NCBI GenBank assembly: GCA_944326175.1
Contig: CALVCY010000098.1
Location: 1-40,503, forward strand
Direction: 5' to 3'
Length of the DNA stretch: 40,503 bases
DNA from: an uncultured Erysipelotrichaceae bacterium
Lineage (GTDB): Bacteria > Bacillota_I > Bacilli_A > Erysipelotrichales > Erysipelotrichaceae
A program made the translations under genes and the position numbers. Of this stretch, positions 7,467 through 17,502 are shown piece after piece (the first letter of the stretch is position 1; each line of letters opens with the position of its first letter). Under the pieces are notes generated by a model. That model saw nothing but the letters and a program-made list of their open reading frames with translations. It was not told where the DNA came from and searched no databases.

Positions 7467-8618
7467 TTAAAACAATGAATCATAAAGCATGGATAATGCC
7501 ACAGGCATGCCGGGATCGGCCACAAAGTTGGATGCATGGATGATCAATAGATAGATCACAGCAACGAATAATATGAGCGAGCAGATTATTAAATGAATGC
7601 GCATTTTTTTGAATAAATCGGTATTCCCATTGATCACTCCATATAAAAGACCGACGATCAATCCACCTAAATGGGCTTGGAAACTGATGCCCGGCAAAAA
7701 GGAAATATACAGGTTGACGATAATGGTAAAGATAAAATTATTGCGCCAGATCCGATTGGAAAAATAATGATGCTCATAGGCATAGACGGTATAGTAGCCC
7801 AGTAAGGTAAATAAGGCGCCACTGAAACCGATGATCACATTATTTTCACTGTTGATCAATGCCAATATATTGCCAAAAAGGCCACCAGTCAGCAACAAAG
7901 CGATGTATTGCCATTTTTTTTTGAAGCAAGGTTCGATCAATTGACCAAGGGTAAAGAAATTGGTCATATTCAACAATAAATGGAGCAAACCACCGTGCAA
8001 GAAGATAGAGGTAATGAGACGGAACCATTGATGATCGTCGATGATCAAGGGTTTATATAATCCACCTAAAGCGACCAATGACAATGCATTATTGCCAGAT
8101 TTGCTGTCGACATATAAGGTGAATAGATAAAGGATGACCATGATCAAGATCATCACCATGGTGGTTTTGGGAAGATTTTTGATCAGTGCTTTGCGTGTGG
8201 CTTTTTTAACGGTACCTTGGATCATGACATCGATGTCATGTTTGGTCAAACCATCGCTTTCCTTGACCCAAGTACTCCAGGATGGAAAAACCGACGAAAA
8301 CAGATCGGTATTGATCGATATGGGATCGGTCTGGATATTAATCAACGTTACATGCGCACTGGACGAAGTGATCTCATCATCGATGGTCAATTTATTCACA
8401 GTATTGACAGCCCCCATACTGATCCTGGAAACCACATTGAGTATGGTTGGATCATCCAATACCATTCCGGTATTGAAGTGCATATAGATGGCACGGTATT
8501 GTTTGGATGACGCGTTGATCAACCAAACCGATCCCTGATCTTTGCTTAACACCATGCGATAGTGATGATCATTCATCAGATGATAGGCAATATTGTATTT
8601 GATGATATCTGCATTCAT
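7467..8618 (-). CDS. Rhomboid family intramembrane serine protease with a long N-terminal domain
   Basis: A 383-residue protein. Residues 1 to about 155 form a soluble domain with no recognised motif. From about 160 on there are hydrophobic helices with rhomboid marks: HGGLLHLLLNM, the catalytic serine in GFSGALFTLLG, and the catalytic histidine in AHLGG. The architecture (soluble domain, then rhomboid core) resembles Bacillus GluP/YqgP, without the TPR tail. ATG 8618 is preferred because AAGAAGAG lies just upstream; a longer reading would overlap rluD. Substrates are unknown. Confidence 0.9.
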   Translation of the reverse strand: MNADIIKYNIAYHLMNDHHYRMVLSKDQGSVWLINASSKQYRAIYMHFNTGMVLDDPTILNVVSRISMGAVNTVNKLTIDDEITSSSAHVTLINIQTDPISINTDLFSSVFPSWSTWVKESDGLTKHDIDVMIQGTVKKATRKALIKNLPKTTMVMILIMVILYLFTLYVDSKSGNNALSLVALGGLYKPLIIDDHQWFRLITSIFLHGGLLHLLLNMTNFFTLGQLIEPCFKKKWQYIALLLTGGLFGNILALINSENNVIIGFSGALFTLLGYYTVYAYEHHYFSNRIWRNNFIFTIIVNLYISFLPGISFQAHLGGLIVGLLYGVINGNTDLFKKMRIHLIICSLILFVAVIYLLIIHASNFVADPGMPVALSMLYDSLF

Positions 8619-8628
8619 AAACTCTTCT

Positions 8629-9618
8629 TTAATCCTTTTGGATCTGCAATGCATCGCTTTGCGAGTCGATCAATGCATCCACATGATCCAATATCTCACT
8701 GGTATAACCATATTCAGTGAGTGCTTGATGGAAATAGGATGGTAATGGAGCGATAAAACGATGGACTTTTAGATCTTTCGGTAACGTTACACTTAAACGA
8801 TAGGCATGCAATAATTGACCTTCGACCGTATTTAATGTGGTTTTACCATACAATGGATCATTGCTGACCGGATGGTGGATAAAATCAAAATGGACACGGA
8901 TCTGATGGGTGCGGCCTGTCAATAATTTGACGGCTACCAATGTATGATGCGAAAAACGATGCAATACCGCAAACCGGGTGGAGGCGGGTTTTCCCCCTTC
9001 CACGATGGCTTGACGCAAGCGCATTTTGGGATCTTTGCCGATCGGTGCCTCAATGGAACCGGCTTGCTCATTGATGATCCCATCCACTAAAGCGATATAG
9101 ATCTTTTCATTGGTATGACCACTGAATTGATCTGCTATAAAATGATGCGCGGCATCATTTTTGGCAGCAATCAATACCCCACTGGTATCTTTGTCCAGCC
9201 GATGTACGATCCCAGGACGTTTGATGCCGTTGATGCCGGAAAGATCGCTGCAATGGTATAACAAGGCATTGACCAATGTATCTTGGGTATGTCCGGCTGC
9301 CGGATGAACCACCATGCCTTTGGGTTTATCGATCACGATGACATCATTGTCTTCATATAAGATGGTCAATGGGATCGCTTGGGGTTGGATGGTTGAATCA
9401 TCGATTGTAGGTGGTTCGATCAGGATCACATCATCCGCTTTGACTTTATAGGATGGTTTGGATGGTTTTTCATTGACCAATACAGATTGGTTATCGATCC
9501 ATAAGGCACATTGGTTGCGACTGTAGGATGGTAAAACCATCGATAAAACTTTATCTAATCGCATACCGACCATGGAATCATCGATGGTAAAGACCATCAC
9601 TTCATTGGTTTCACTCAT
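8629..9618 (-). CDS. rluD: RluD-type large-subunit rRNA pseudouridine synthase
   Basis: A 329-residue protein with an N-terminal S4 RNA-binding domain (about 15-75) and a pseudouridine synthase core. The catalytic aspartate is in GIVHRLDKDTSGVLIAAK; GRTHQIRVHF is the second family block. The start ATG 9618 overlaps the lspA stop by eight bases and has AGAAGG upstream; the longer in-frame reading would run inside lspA. The lspA-rluD pair is conserved in Firmicutes. Family members modify 23S rRNA helix 69 or nearby sites; the exact target is not readable here. Confidence 0.94.
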   Translation of the reverse strand: MSETNEVMVFTIDDSMVGMRLDKVLSMVLPSYSRNQCALWIDNQSVLVNEKPSKPSYKVKADDVILIEPPTIDDSTIQPQAIPLTILYEDNDVIVIDKPKGMVVHPAAGHTQDTLVNALLYHCSDLSGINGIKRPGIVHRLDKDTSGVLIAAKNDAAHHFIADQFSGHTNEKIYIALVDGIINEQAGSIEAPIGKDPKMRLRQAIVEGGKPASTRFAVLHRFSHHTLVAVKLLTGRTHQIRVHFDFIHHPVSNDPLYGKTTLNTVEGQLLHAYRLSVTLPKDLKVHRFIAPLPSYFHQALTEYGYTSEILDHVDALIDSQSDALQIQKD

Positions 9619-10078
9619 GATTGACCTTCTTTCCTTCAACGAAAAGACAATATAAGATCCACACAATGGCACCGATGGTCAAGCACATGTCCGCAACATT
9701 GAATACTGGAAAATGATAGCCGAAAATATCAAAAGCTAGAAAGTCACGCACATATCCAAGCCACGCGCGATCGATCAAGTTACCGATCGCTCCGCTGATC
9801 ATGAATGCTTGACATAAGCACATCAGGGATTCATTGGATTTATAGCTAGTATGGTACAACCAAAACAACACGATGGTGATGATCACGGAAATGATGGTCA
9901 ATAACCAAGTCGCATTGGAAAACATCGACCACGCCATGCCGGTATTTTTGGCATAAGTCAACCAGAAAAAATCATCGATGATCGTAATGGATGGTATAAA
10001 AGATGTGGATGCGATATATTTGGTCAATTGATCGATCGCTAACGTGACGATGATAATCAATAAATCTCTTTTTTTCAT
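9611..10078 (-). CDS. lspA: Lipoprotein signal peptidase (signal peptidase II)
   Basis: A 155-residue membrane aspartyl protease that cleaves prolipoproteins just before the lipid-modified cysteine. Four hydrophobic helices are visible. Family motifs are KNTGMAWSM, GAIGNLIDRAWLGYVRDF and FNVADM; the Asp residues of NLIDR and NVADM are the catalytic pair. Its substrates would include the lipoprotein of the ESX-like locus in this window. The stop overlaps the rluD start. Confidence 0.96.
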   Translation of the reverse strand: MKKRDLLIIIVTLAIDQLTKYIASTSFIPSITIIDDFFWLTYAKNTGMAWSMFSNATWLLTIISVIITIVLFWLYHTSYKSNESLMCLCQAFMISGAIGNLIDRAWLGYVRDFLAFDIFGYHFPVFNVADMCLTIGAIVWILYCLFVEGKKVNHE

Positions 10079-10090
10079 GGATCTCCTTAT

Positions 10091-10702
10091 TTAACGATGC
10101 TGGTCCAACCATTCAATAATGGTCGAACCATCTCCATTATGGTAACACCAGCTGGTCAGTCCCAGTGAAGATGCCGCATCACAGTTTGCTTTCAAATCAT
10201 CGATAAACAGGCATTGGGATGCTTTCTTATCGGAATGATCCAATACATATTCGAATATTCTCAAATCTGGTTTGGCCATTTTCAGATCCGCAGAAATATA
10301 CAAATCTTTGAATCGTTGGATATAGGGAATATATTGATCCAATACTTCATGAATGCGAAGTGGTGCATTACTTAATAAGATCAGATCCATATGATGGTCT
10401 AAACCATATCGAACAACAGGAACCATATCACTATTGATGGTCAGATTATACTTTGGCCATTGAACGATTCCCTGTTTGATCAAAGGATATAACGATGGAT
10501 CATTGGTTTGATCAGCGACAGCATGGTACAGTTCATCTTCATCGATCGTCCCTTCATCCAATCGATGCCATAAATGGGAATGAAATAAATGATCGACCAC
10601 CCATTGGATCTTTTGTGGATCATCACAAATCGCTTCTAATACTGGTTCGACCGTATAATGGGCCAATACATTGCCCATGTCGAATATCAATGTATCAATC
10701 AT
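10091..10702 (-). CDS. HAD superfamily hydrolase
   Basis: A 203-residue cytosolic phosphatase of the HAD superfamily, closest in pattern to the YihX/epoxide-hydrolase-like subgroup. Motif I is IFDMGNVL near the N-terminus, motif II is LLSNAP, the lysine of motif III is in MAKPDLRIF, and motif IV is LFIDDLKANC. I chose ATG 10702, because AAGGAG lies ten bases upstream; ATG 10708 is also possible. Substrate unknown; sugar phosphates or nucleotides are usual for the family. It lies 12 bases before lspA and 26 after polC. Confidence 0.87.
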   Translation of the reverse strand: MIDTLIFDMGNVLAHYTVEPVLEAICDDPQKIQWVVDHLFHSHLWHRLDEGTIDEDELYHAVADQTNDPSLYPLIKQGIVQWPKYNLTINSDMVPVVRYGLDHHMDLILLSNAPLRIHEVLDQYIPYIQRFKDLYISADLKMAKPDLRIFEYVLDHSDKKASQCLFIDDLKANCDAASSLGLTSWCYHNGDGSTIIEWLDQHR

Positions 10703-10728
10703 ATTCATCATACTCCTTGTGATCAAGA

Positions 10729-13700
10729 TTAAAACAAACTCATCTGATTGCGTTCCTGCAATCCATCCAATACATGCATCTTACGCAACTTTTCGATCAA
10801 AGAGACCGATAATTGCGTGCGTGATTTTAGATCTTCGATCGATAAAAACGGTTGCTTTTCACGTGCCGCAACGATGGATAATGCCACGTTTTCTCCCAGG
10901 GCATCCATGGTCGTAAACGGCGGGATGATGGCTTTGGGATCCTTGGGATCGATCGTAAATTCTGTGGCTTTAGACATGTACAGATCAATGGGCTTGATGG
11001 TATAACCACGGGCATACATTTCCAATGTGACATCCAATGTATCCGCGATCGCTAATTCTTTATCCGTGACTTCATTTTTCGTATTGGGATTGCTGGCACG
11101 ATTGCGGATACTGTTGAGTCGTGTTTGGATCGTATTGATATCACTGCTCATCGTTTCGATATCATACGCATCGCAACGCAACGAGAAAAACGAAATGTAA
11201 TAATACGTGGGATAGTGGACTTTGAACCAGGCGATACGGATGGCCATGATCACATAAGCGATGGCATGGGCTTTGGGGAACATGTATTTGATCTTCAAAC
11301 AGGAGTCGATATACCATTGGGGCACATCATGCTGCTTCATCAATTCGATCCATTCCGGCTTCAATCCTTTGCCCTTTCGAACACTTTCCATGATGGTGAA
11401 TGCATCTTTGCTGGGCAATTGTTTATGCAACAGATAGGTCATGATGTCATCCCGACATCCGATCACTTCTTGTAAGGTGCAAGTTTTGTTGTGGATCAAA
11501 TCGGCTGCATTGTTGGCCCACACATCTGTGCCATGGGATAGACCAGAAATGATGATCAGATCGGAAAACGTATGTGGACGGGTCTCTTCCAAGATCTTAC
11601 GCACGAAACGGGTCCCAAATTCGGGCAAGCCCAATGCACCGGTCGGCTCATTGTAATAACGTGGATCGGCTTTTAATGCATCGCAACTTGAAAATAATGA
11701 GATCGTGGCTGGATCATTCATAGGAATGGATTTGGGATCGATACCACTGATATTTTGCAACAAACGCATGGCAGTAGGATCGACATGACCGAGGATATCG
11801 AATTTCAACACATTGTCATGGATATCATGAAAGTCGAAATGGGTGGTCTTCCATTCACTGGTGGGATCATTGGCCGGATATTGGACCGGGGTGAAATCTT
11901 CGACTTCTTTGTCTTCGGGAATACAGATGATCCCGCCAGGATGCTGGCCGGTCGTTCGTTTGACACCGGCGCATTTGGCGGCGAGGTATTCCCGCATGGC
12001 TTTTTTCATGGAGGTGATATGGTTGGTCTCACAATAACCGCTGACAAAACCAAAGGCGGTCTTATCGGCGACAGTACCGATGGTTCCGGCACGGAAGACA
12101 TGATCTTCACCAAGCACATCGCGTAAAAACAAGTGCGCTTTGGGTTGATATTCACCACTAAAATTTAAATCGATATCAGGCACCTTGTCCCCTTTGAATC
12201 CTAAGAATGTTTCAAATGGGATATTGTGGCCATTGCCATGCATGGTCGTACCACATTGCGGACAGGTTTTATCCGGCAAGTCAAACCCACTGGCAACCCG
12301 ATCATCATCGATCCATTCCTGATAATGGCAATGTGGACAGACGTAATGCGGTTTGAGCGGATTGACTTCCGTGATCCCGCTCATCGTTGCCACAAAGCTG
12401 GAACCGACTGAACCACGGGAACCCACCAGATAACCATCATCATTGCTCTTTTTGACCAATAAATGTGAAATGTAGTAAATGACGGCATATCCATTGGAAA
12501 TGATGGAATGCAATTCCCGCTCTAGACGATCCGATACGATCTTGGGCAAAGGATCGCCATAGATCTTCTTGGCCGTTTCATAACAGATATCACTGAGTTT
12601 TCGATCGACATCATCGATCTTGGGTGGGAATAACCCATCCGGTACCGGTTCACATACTTCGATGCTTTCCCATAAGCGTTTGGGGGTATCAATGACCATT
12701 TCACGTTGCAATGTTTCATCATTCAGCCATTCAAAACAATCCATCATTTCATCCGTCAAACGGAAATGCTGGTCCGGTGCCGGATTGGCTGCACGCAATT
12801 CATCGTTATAAATGTATAACGGATGACGGGCACCACCGATCCCCAATGTATTGATATAAATATCCCGGATGATTTTATCGCGTGGTAAAAGATAGTGGAC
12901 ATCACCCGTCGCAATAATGGGTTTATTGAGTTTTTGGGCCATCTCGATGATGCGTCGAAGGATTGCTTTGAGTCTCTCGTTATCCGGGATCGCATTGCGT
13001 ACGATCAGATTGCGGTAGTTTTCTAGTGGTTGGATCTCAATGACATCATAAAATGCCATCGTTTCTTGTAGCAATTCATCTTCTCGATTACAGGCCACTT
13101 CGAAAAGTTTTGAATTTTGGCAACCGGCTGAAACGATCAAGTTTTCGCGCCATGTTTGGATATCGGAGGGCAAGATCCGTGGCTCTGCCGCAGCTTCACC
13201 TTCTTGGGCTCCTTTACCAAATACAGCGATACGCTGGGTTTGGGAGAGGGTTTCGAGTTTATACAACGCTTTGATGCCCTGTTGATTTTTCGCCCAAAGA
13301 TTGACGTGATACGCTCTATTTTTTAAATAAGCTTTTTCGGCATTGAGGGCATTGAGGGCACTTAATGTTTGCACCCCTTTGCGATCGGCTGCCGAAAGCA
13401 ATGCTGAAAATACATCCGCTAACACCGTGGCATCATAATCGGCGCGATGGGCCACATCTTCATCGTAATCAATCTTAAACTGTCGGGCCATGTTGCCAAG
13501 ACGATATTGACGTCGTTCTGGATACAGTGCACGTGAAAGATCAAGTGTATCGATCACTGGATTGGTTAATGGCATTTTGCCGATGCGTTTTAATTCCGCA
13601 TTGAAAAACGGATAGTCAAAAGATGCATTATGTGCAACCAACACACTGTCACCGATAAAATCTAGCAATTCATCCGCCATGGCTTCAAATGGTTTGGCTT

Positions 13701-15078
13701 TCTCGACATCACTTTGATGGATGTTGGTCTTGCTGATGATGAATTGTGGTAGTTCACGAAGTGGATCGATGAAACATTGTTTGCGTTCGATGATCACGCC
13801 TTTTTTGATCTTGACGGCACCGAATTCGATGATGCGATCAAAATAATTGGATAAACCTGTCGTTTCCAAATCGTAGACACAATAGGTCAGATCGGATAAA
13901 TTCTGATCTTGGTTTAAATTGCGCACGATAGTGAAATGCTCATCCACCATGTTCATTTCTACACCATAGATCGCTTTGAAACCGCGATCGGGATCTTTTT
14001 TGCGAATATCGGCGACGGCTCGTTGGATCTTGGGGAATTCTTGAACGGCGATGTGATCGGTGATGGCAATCCCACAATGGCCGACATTATAGGCAAACTT
14101 CACTAAATCAGCAGCTTCGACGACACCGTCCATTTCCGAGATCGTGGAATGGGCATGCAATTCGATGCGTTTTTCACGGGCATTATCCAGCAGTTGTTTT
14201 TTTTCAAGGATCTCGATCTTGGCGATCTTCAAAACGATCTCATGCTCATAGGTATCCATGACGAATTCGCCATAAATCATCAGGTGCATGCCGACCTTGA
14301 TGGCTTGGATATCTTCAAGGGTACACGAAAAACCGGTGAAGCGTTTGGCGCTGATGGCACCATAATCATCATTGACCATCAATAACTGCAATGTGGTGCC
14401 AGGTTTGACTTCTCGATTTTCCATGTTGAACACATCGCATTCGACCATGACATCTTTCTTTTCGAATTGCACATCAGCTAACGTTTCCAAACTGTATTTT
14501 TTCTTGCCGTTTCGATAGGTGCCACCATTGAATTTTTTTGGATTATTATTGTTGGCTTTCGTGGACATGGTCGTTTCATCAAGGGGATGTGGTAAGTCCA
14601 TTTTGATGGTTTCGACCATCGGTGTCGATTCATTGACCACGGTGGATAAATCAATGGTGGTGATAGTCAAACCATATTGATCCAAAACATCCAATAGATG
14701 CTGTTGATCGATCAATGCAGCCTCCTTGTCCAACTCATTGCCAAATTGCAATGTCAGTGTGGTATCGTGATAGGTCAACGATGCTTTGGATAACGCATTG
14801 TTGTTGCATTGCTTGATCGCTGCATTGATATACGGCATCAATAACGCCAATGTATAGGTATTGGGATCCATATGGATCGTCAAGTGGATCATTGCCGGAG
14901 CAAAATAATCTTTCAGTCGAGCAACGATCGTTTCATATGTGCCATAGGGAACGAAATGATTTGTGCTGACCACTAATTCCAATTGGTTCGATCCACGCGA
15001 AAAGATGACCTTTTCGATGATCAGGTCATCTTTGAAAATATCCGATATGGCAATGATCTGTTGCAATGTCTGACTCAT
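10729..15078 (-). CDS. polC: DNA polymerase III alpha subunit, Gram-positive PolC type
   Basis: A full-length 1449-residue replicative polymerase. In order: N-terminal domain, OB fold (about 205-300), PHP domain beginning IELHAHSTISEMDG (about 306), and an inserted DEDD 3'-5' exonuclease starting VYDLETTGLS (about 400) with HNASFDYPF and the later HRADYDA. A zinc site CPHC...CPQC (about 913-940) and the polymerase palm with PDIDLNFSGEYQ (about 964) follow, then the thumb and the helix-hairpin-helix end. The exonuclease inside the PHP domain marks PolC rather than DnaE. The start is one base after the rnc stop, so translation is probably coupled. Confidence 0.98.
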   Translation of the reverse strand: MSQTLQQIIAISDIFKDDLIIEKVIFSRGSNQLELVVSTNHFVPYGTYETIVARLKDYFAPAMIHLTIHMDPNTYTLALLMPYINAAIKQCNNNALSKASLTYHDTTLTLQFGNELDKEAALIDQQHLLDVLDQYGLTITTIDLSTVVNESTPMVETIKMDLPHPLDETTMSTKANNNNPKKFNGGTYRNGKKKYSLETLADVQFEKKDVMVECDVFNMENREVKPGTTLQLLMVNDDYGAISAKRFTGFSCTLEDIQAIKVGMHLMIYGEFVMDTYEHEIVLKIAKIEILEKKQLLDNAREKRIELHAHSTISEMDGVVEAADLVKFAYNVGHCGIAITDHIAVQEFPKIQRAVADIRKKDPDRGFKAIYGVEMNMVDEHFTIVRNLNQDQNLSDLTYCVYDLETTGLSNYFDRIIEFGAVKIKKGVIIERKQCFIDPLRELPQFIISKTNIHQSDVEKAKPFEAMADELLDFIGDSVLVAHNASFDYPFFNAELKRIGKMPLTNPVIDTLDLSRALYPERRQYRLGNMARQFKIDYDEDVAHRADYDATVLADVFSALLSAADRKGVQTLSALNALNAEKAYLKNRAYHVNLWAKNQQGIKALYKLETLSQTQRIAVFGKGAQEGEAAAEPRILPSDIQTWRENLIVSAGCQNSKLFEVACNREDELLQETMAFYDVIEIQPLENYRNLIVRNAIPDNERLKAILRRIIEMAQKLNKPIIATGDVHYLLPRDKIIRDIYINTLGIGGARHPLYIYNDELRAANPAPDQHFRLTDEMMDCFEWLNDETLQREMVIDTPKRLWESIEVCEPVPDGLFPPKIDDVDRKLSDICYETAKKIYGDPLPKIVSDRLERELHSIISNGYAVIYYISHLLVKKSNDDGYLVGSRGSVGSSFVATMSGITEVNPLKPHYVCPHCHYQEWIDDDRVASGFDLPDKTCPQCGTTMHGNGHNIPFETFLGFKGDKVPDIDLNFSGEYQPKAHLFLRDVLGEDHVFRAGTIGTVADKTAFGFVSGYCETNHITSMKKAMREYLAAKCAGVKRTTGQHPGGIICIPEDKEVEDFTPVQYPANDPTSEWKTTHFDFHDIHDNVLKFDILGHVDPTAMRLLQNISGIDPKSIPMNDPATISLFSSCDALKADPRYYNEPTGALGLPEFGTRFVRKILEETRPHTFSDLIIISGLSHGTDVWANNAADLIHNKTCTLQEVIGCRDDIMTYLLHKQLPSKDAFTIMESVRKGKGLKPEWIELMKQHDVPQWYIDSCLKIKYMFPKAHAIAYVIMAIRIAWFKVHYPTYYYISFFSLRCDAYDIETMSSDINTIQTRLNSIRNRASNPNTKNEVTDKELAIADTLDVTLEMYARGYTIKPIDLYMSKATEFTIDPKDPKAIIPPFTTMDALGENVALSIVAAREKQPFLSIEDLKSRTQLSVSLIEKLRKMHVLDGLQERNQMSLF

Positions 15079-15079
15079 G

Positions 15080-15757
15080 TCACTTCACTAATTTATCAAA
15101 AGCATCCTTGGCGGCCATCTGTTGGGCGGCTTTTTTACTATGGCCGCTACCTTGCCCCATGATGATCCCATCAACCAATACTTCTTCTTCAAATATAGGA
15201 TTATTGGATGGACCGCTAGAGCGGATCAAACGATAGGTCACACTGGAACGGCCATCGGTTTGAACGAATTCTTGTAACCGACTTTTATAATCTTCCAGAT
15301 CCTCGATGCGAATGGCATTGATCTTTTCCCGTAATGCCAGTTCAAATACTTTGCTACTGGCATCATATCCATTGGAAAGATATAATGCGCCGCAAAACGC
15401 TTCAAACATATCGGCACAGATACTGGGTTTGGTGCGACCACCGTATTTTTCTTCGCCACTGCCTAAATAAAGATACTGGTTCAAACCAAGTCGTATCGCA
15501 CATTCACTCAATGATTCTTCACAAACCAATCGGGCTCTGGCTTTACTCATCAACCCTTCATCCAATGGTGGGTCCAAATGATACAATTGATCGGAGATCC
15601 AGCACTGCAATACCGCATCCCCCATGAATTCCAGTCGTTCATTATCGGCATTCATCTCATGTTCATTGGCATAAGAAGTATGAATGAATGCCTGTCGGAT
15701 CAGGTTTTCTTGATCGACGTGGATCCCCAGTTCGTTTAACCAGTTAAATACGCTCAT
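15080..15757 (-). CDS. rnc: Ribonuclease III
   Basis: A 225-residue double-strand-specific RNase. The signature NERLEFMGDAVLQ lies around residue 40 and carries the metal-binding acidic residues; the second acidic site is in ADMFEAFCGALYL. A C-terminal double-stranded RNA-binding domain ends in SGHSKKAAQQMAAKDAFDKL. ATG 15757 gives the family N-terminus (MSVFNWLNELGI); a longer open frame upstream reads through a terminator hairpin and is not credible. There is no Shine-Dalgarno site, and a -10-like box ends seven bases upstream. rnc probably starts the rnc-polC-HAD-lspA-rluD-rhomboid unit. Confidence 0.95.
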   Translation of the reverse strand: MSVFNWLNELGIHVDQENLIRQAFIHTSYANEHEMNADNERLEFMGDAVLQCWISDQLYHLDPPLDEGLMSKARARLVCEESLSECAIRLGLNQYLYLGSGEEKYGGRTKPSICADMFEAFCGALYLSNGYDASSKVFELALREKINAIRIEDLEDYKSRLQEFVQTDGRSSVTYRLIRSSGPSNNPIFEEEVLVDGIIMGQGSGHSKKAAQQMAAKDAFDKLVK

Positions 15758-15764
15758 GGCTAAT

Positions 15765-15794
15765 ATTTTACTCGATTGAGCGACACAATGAAAA
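15765..15794 (-). promoter_or_regulatory. rnc promoter, probably giving a leaderless transcript
   Basis: On the minus strand TTTTCA (15789-15794), an 18-base spacer and TAAAAT (15765-15770) precede ATG by seven bases. The stretch GTAAAATATTwGCCATGAGC is shared with nusB apart from the base marked w. No ribosome-binding site is present. Confidence 0.55.
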
Positions 15795-15831
15795 TGAAAC
15801 TGTTTTACATGTGGAATTGGAAAACATGTCA

Positions 15832-15859
15832 AAAGGCATGGACGTGTGTCCATGCCTTT
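15832..15859 (-). terminator. Hairpin terminator after fakA
   Basis: AAAGGCATGGAC and GTCCATGCCTTT form a perfect 12-bp stem with a four-base loop, 11 bases past the fakA stop. On the minus strand the stem is followed only by a four-T run that overlaps its end, so termination may be partial. Confidence 0.75.
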
Positions 15860-15870
15860 GCGTTTGCCAG

Positions 15871-17487
15871 CTATTCTACGGATAAGATGTAAGAATATAC
15901 CGGTTGGTTGCCGTTTACCGTATCGACTTCCAGATCGTAGGTGGATTCGATGTAATCCGCTAAACGCTGACCGTCATCTTCGCTTGCGCCTTCTCCTAAT
16001 ATCAAGGTGACGACTTCGCTTTCATCCGGGTCGATCATCATATCGATCAATTGTTTGGCCGCATTGAATGCCGAATCGGCGATCACGGCGATGTTTTTAT
16101 CGAACAACCCCATGAAATCGCCTTGCTTGATCACTTTATCATCAATGGTGGTGTCTTTGACGGCATAGGTGACCTGACCACTGCGGACATGATGGATCGC
16201 ATTTTTCATCTCTTCCACATTGGTGGTCATATCGGCTTCTGGATTGAACATCAAACAAGCCGATAAACCTTGCGGGATCGTTTTGGTTTCAAATACAGTG
16301 ATGTCTTTGTCTTCAAGCACGCTTTGTGCCTGTTGAGCCGCTAAGATAATGTTGGAGTTATTGGGCAGAATGAAGATATGTCGAGCCTTGAGGGAGTGAA
16401 TGGCTTCGATGAAATCCTGAGTGGATGGATTCATGGTCTGACCACCGCTAACGACGATGTCGCAACGATAATCTTTAAATTGCTGGATCAATCCATCTCC
16501 TGCCGCAACGGCGATCAAACCGTATTCCTTGGTTTCACCCGCGGCGTTTTTGACGATATTTTCATGTTGTTCGCTCATGTTTTCGATCTTCAGCTTGATG
16601 AATTCCCCATAGCGTTGTCCTAAATTCAACGCATCGCCGGGCGTTAAGGTGTGGACATGCACCTTAACGATATCTTCATCATGGACCACCACGATCGAAT
16701 TGCCCAATTGACCTAAACGAGAACGGAATTTGTCCTCGTTGAACGTATCGATGTTCTGTGGATTCAAACGCAAAATGAATTCGGTGCAATAACCGTAACC
16801 ATCTTCATTGTCATCATTTTCAAAAGCAAGGATATCTTTTTTGACTTCACTTTTCGTTTCGGCTTTGGTAAACGGTTCACCTTTCAATGCCGCTTCGAAA
16901 CCTTCCAATACTTTTAATAATCCGGTCCCGCCGCTATCTTTGACGCCGGCTTGCTTTAAAATCGGCAGCAGTTCATCGGTGTTATCCAGGCTTTCCTTGG
17001 CCTGTTCGACCATATAATGCTGCACATCCAACACAGTGGCATCCGGATTGGCATTGGCATAGGCCAATGTGTAATAAGCCGCTTCGCGAATGACCGTCAA
17101 AATGGTGCCTTCGACCGGTTTCATGACAGCTTTGTAGGCCACATAAGCGCCATTATCGTAAGCCTTGGCTAATGCCAATGCATCCATCTCACTTTGATTT
17201 TGGATGGATTTGTAGAATCCTCTGAAAATCTGGGAGAGAATGACCCCTGAGTTACCCCGTGCACCCATCAAAAGCCCTTTGCTTAATGCATTGGCTACCG
17301 TCGATAGATCTTCGGCACCGCTGCTGATAACATTATCCAATCCACTGTTGAAGGTCATGGACATGTTGGTGCCGGTATCCCCATCGGGGACCGGGAAGAC
17401 ATTGAGTGCATTGATGGCTTCTTCGTGGTTGCTTAAGTTGGCGGCACCCGAAGCAATCATTTCTTTGAATATTGTTCCGTTGATCAT
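15871..17487 (-). CDS. fakA: Fatty acid kinase FakA / YloV-type DAK2 domain protein
   Basis: A 538-residue protein. The N-terminal DAK2 (dihydroxyacetone-kinase L-like) domain carries the ATP and magnesium site NVFPVPDGDTGTNM (about residue 28). The C-terminal half matches the FakA middle and DegV-like regions, ending GEGASEDDGQRLADYIES. FakA phosphorylates fatty acids carried by a FakB partner, so that exogenous fatty acids enter phospholipid synthesis. No fakB is visible here. It follows yloU after 15 bases with AGAGGC upstream, the conserved Firmicute yloU-yloV pair. Confidence 0.92.
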   Translation of the reverse strand: MINGTIFKEMIASGAANLSNHEEAINALNVFPVPDGDTGTNMSMTFNSGLDNVISSGAEDLSTVANALSKGLLMGARGNSGVILSQIFRGFYKSIQNQSEMDALALAKAYDNGAYVAYKAVMKPVEGTILTVIREAAYYTLAYANANPDATVLDVQHYMVEQAKESLDNTDELLPILKQAGVKDSGGTGLLKVLEGFEAALKGEPFTKAETKSEVKKDILAFENDDNEDGYGYCTEFILRLNPQNIDTFNEDKFRSRLGQLGNSIVVVHDEDIVKVHVHTLTPGDALNLGQRYGEFIKLKIENMSEQHENIVKNAAGETKEYGLIAVAAGDGLIQQFKDYRCDIVVSGGQTMNPSTQDFIEAIHSLKARHIFILPNNSNIILAAQQAQSVLEDKDITVFETKTIPQGLSACLMFNPEADMTTNVEEMKNAIHHVRSGQVTYAVKDTTIDDKVIKQGDFMGLFDKNIAVIADSAFNAAKQLIDMMIDPDESEVVTLILGEGASEDDGQRLADYIESTYDLEVDTVNGNQPVYSYILSVE

Positions 17488-17502
17488 GTTCTAGCCTCTA
17501 TC

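Noticed and set aside
15758..15853. Longer N-terminus of rnc
   Set aside because: It reads through a strong hairpin and the rnc promoter, and the family N-terminus begins at ATG 15757.
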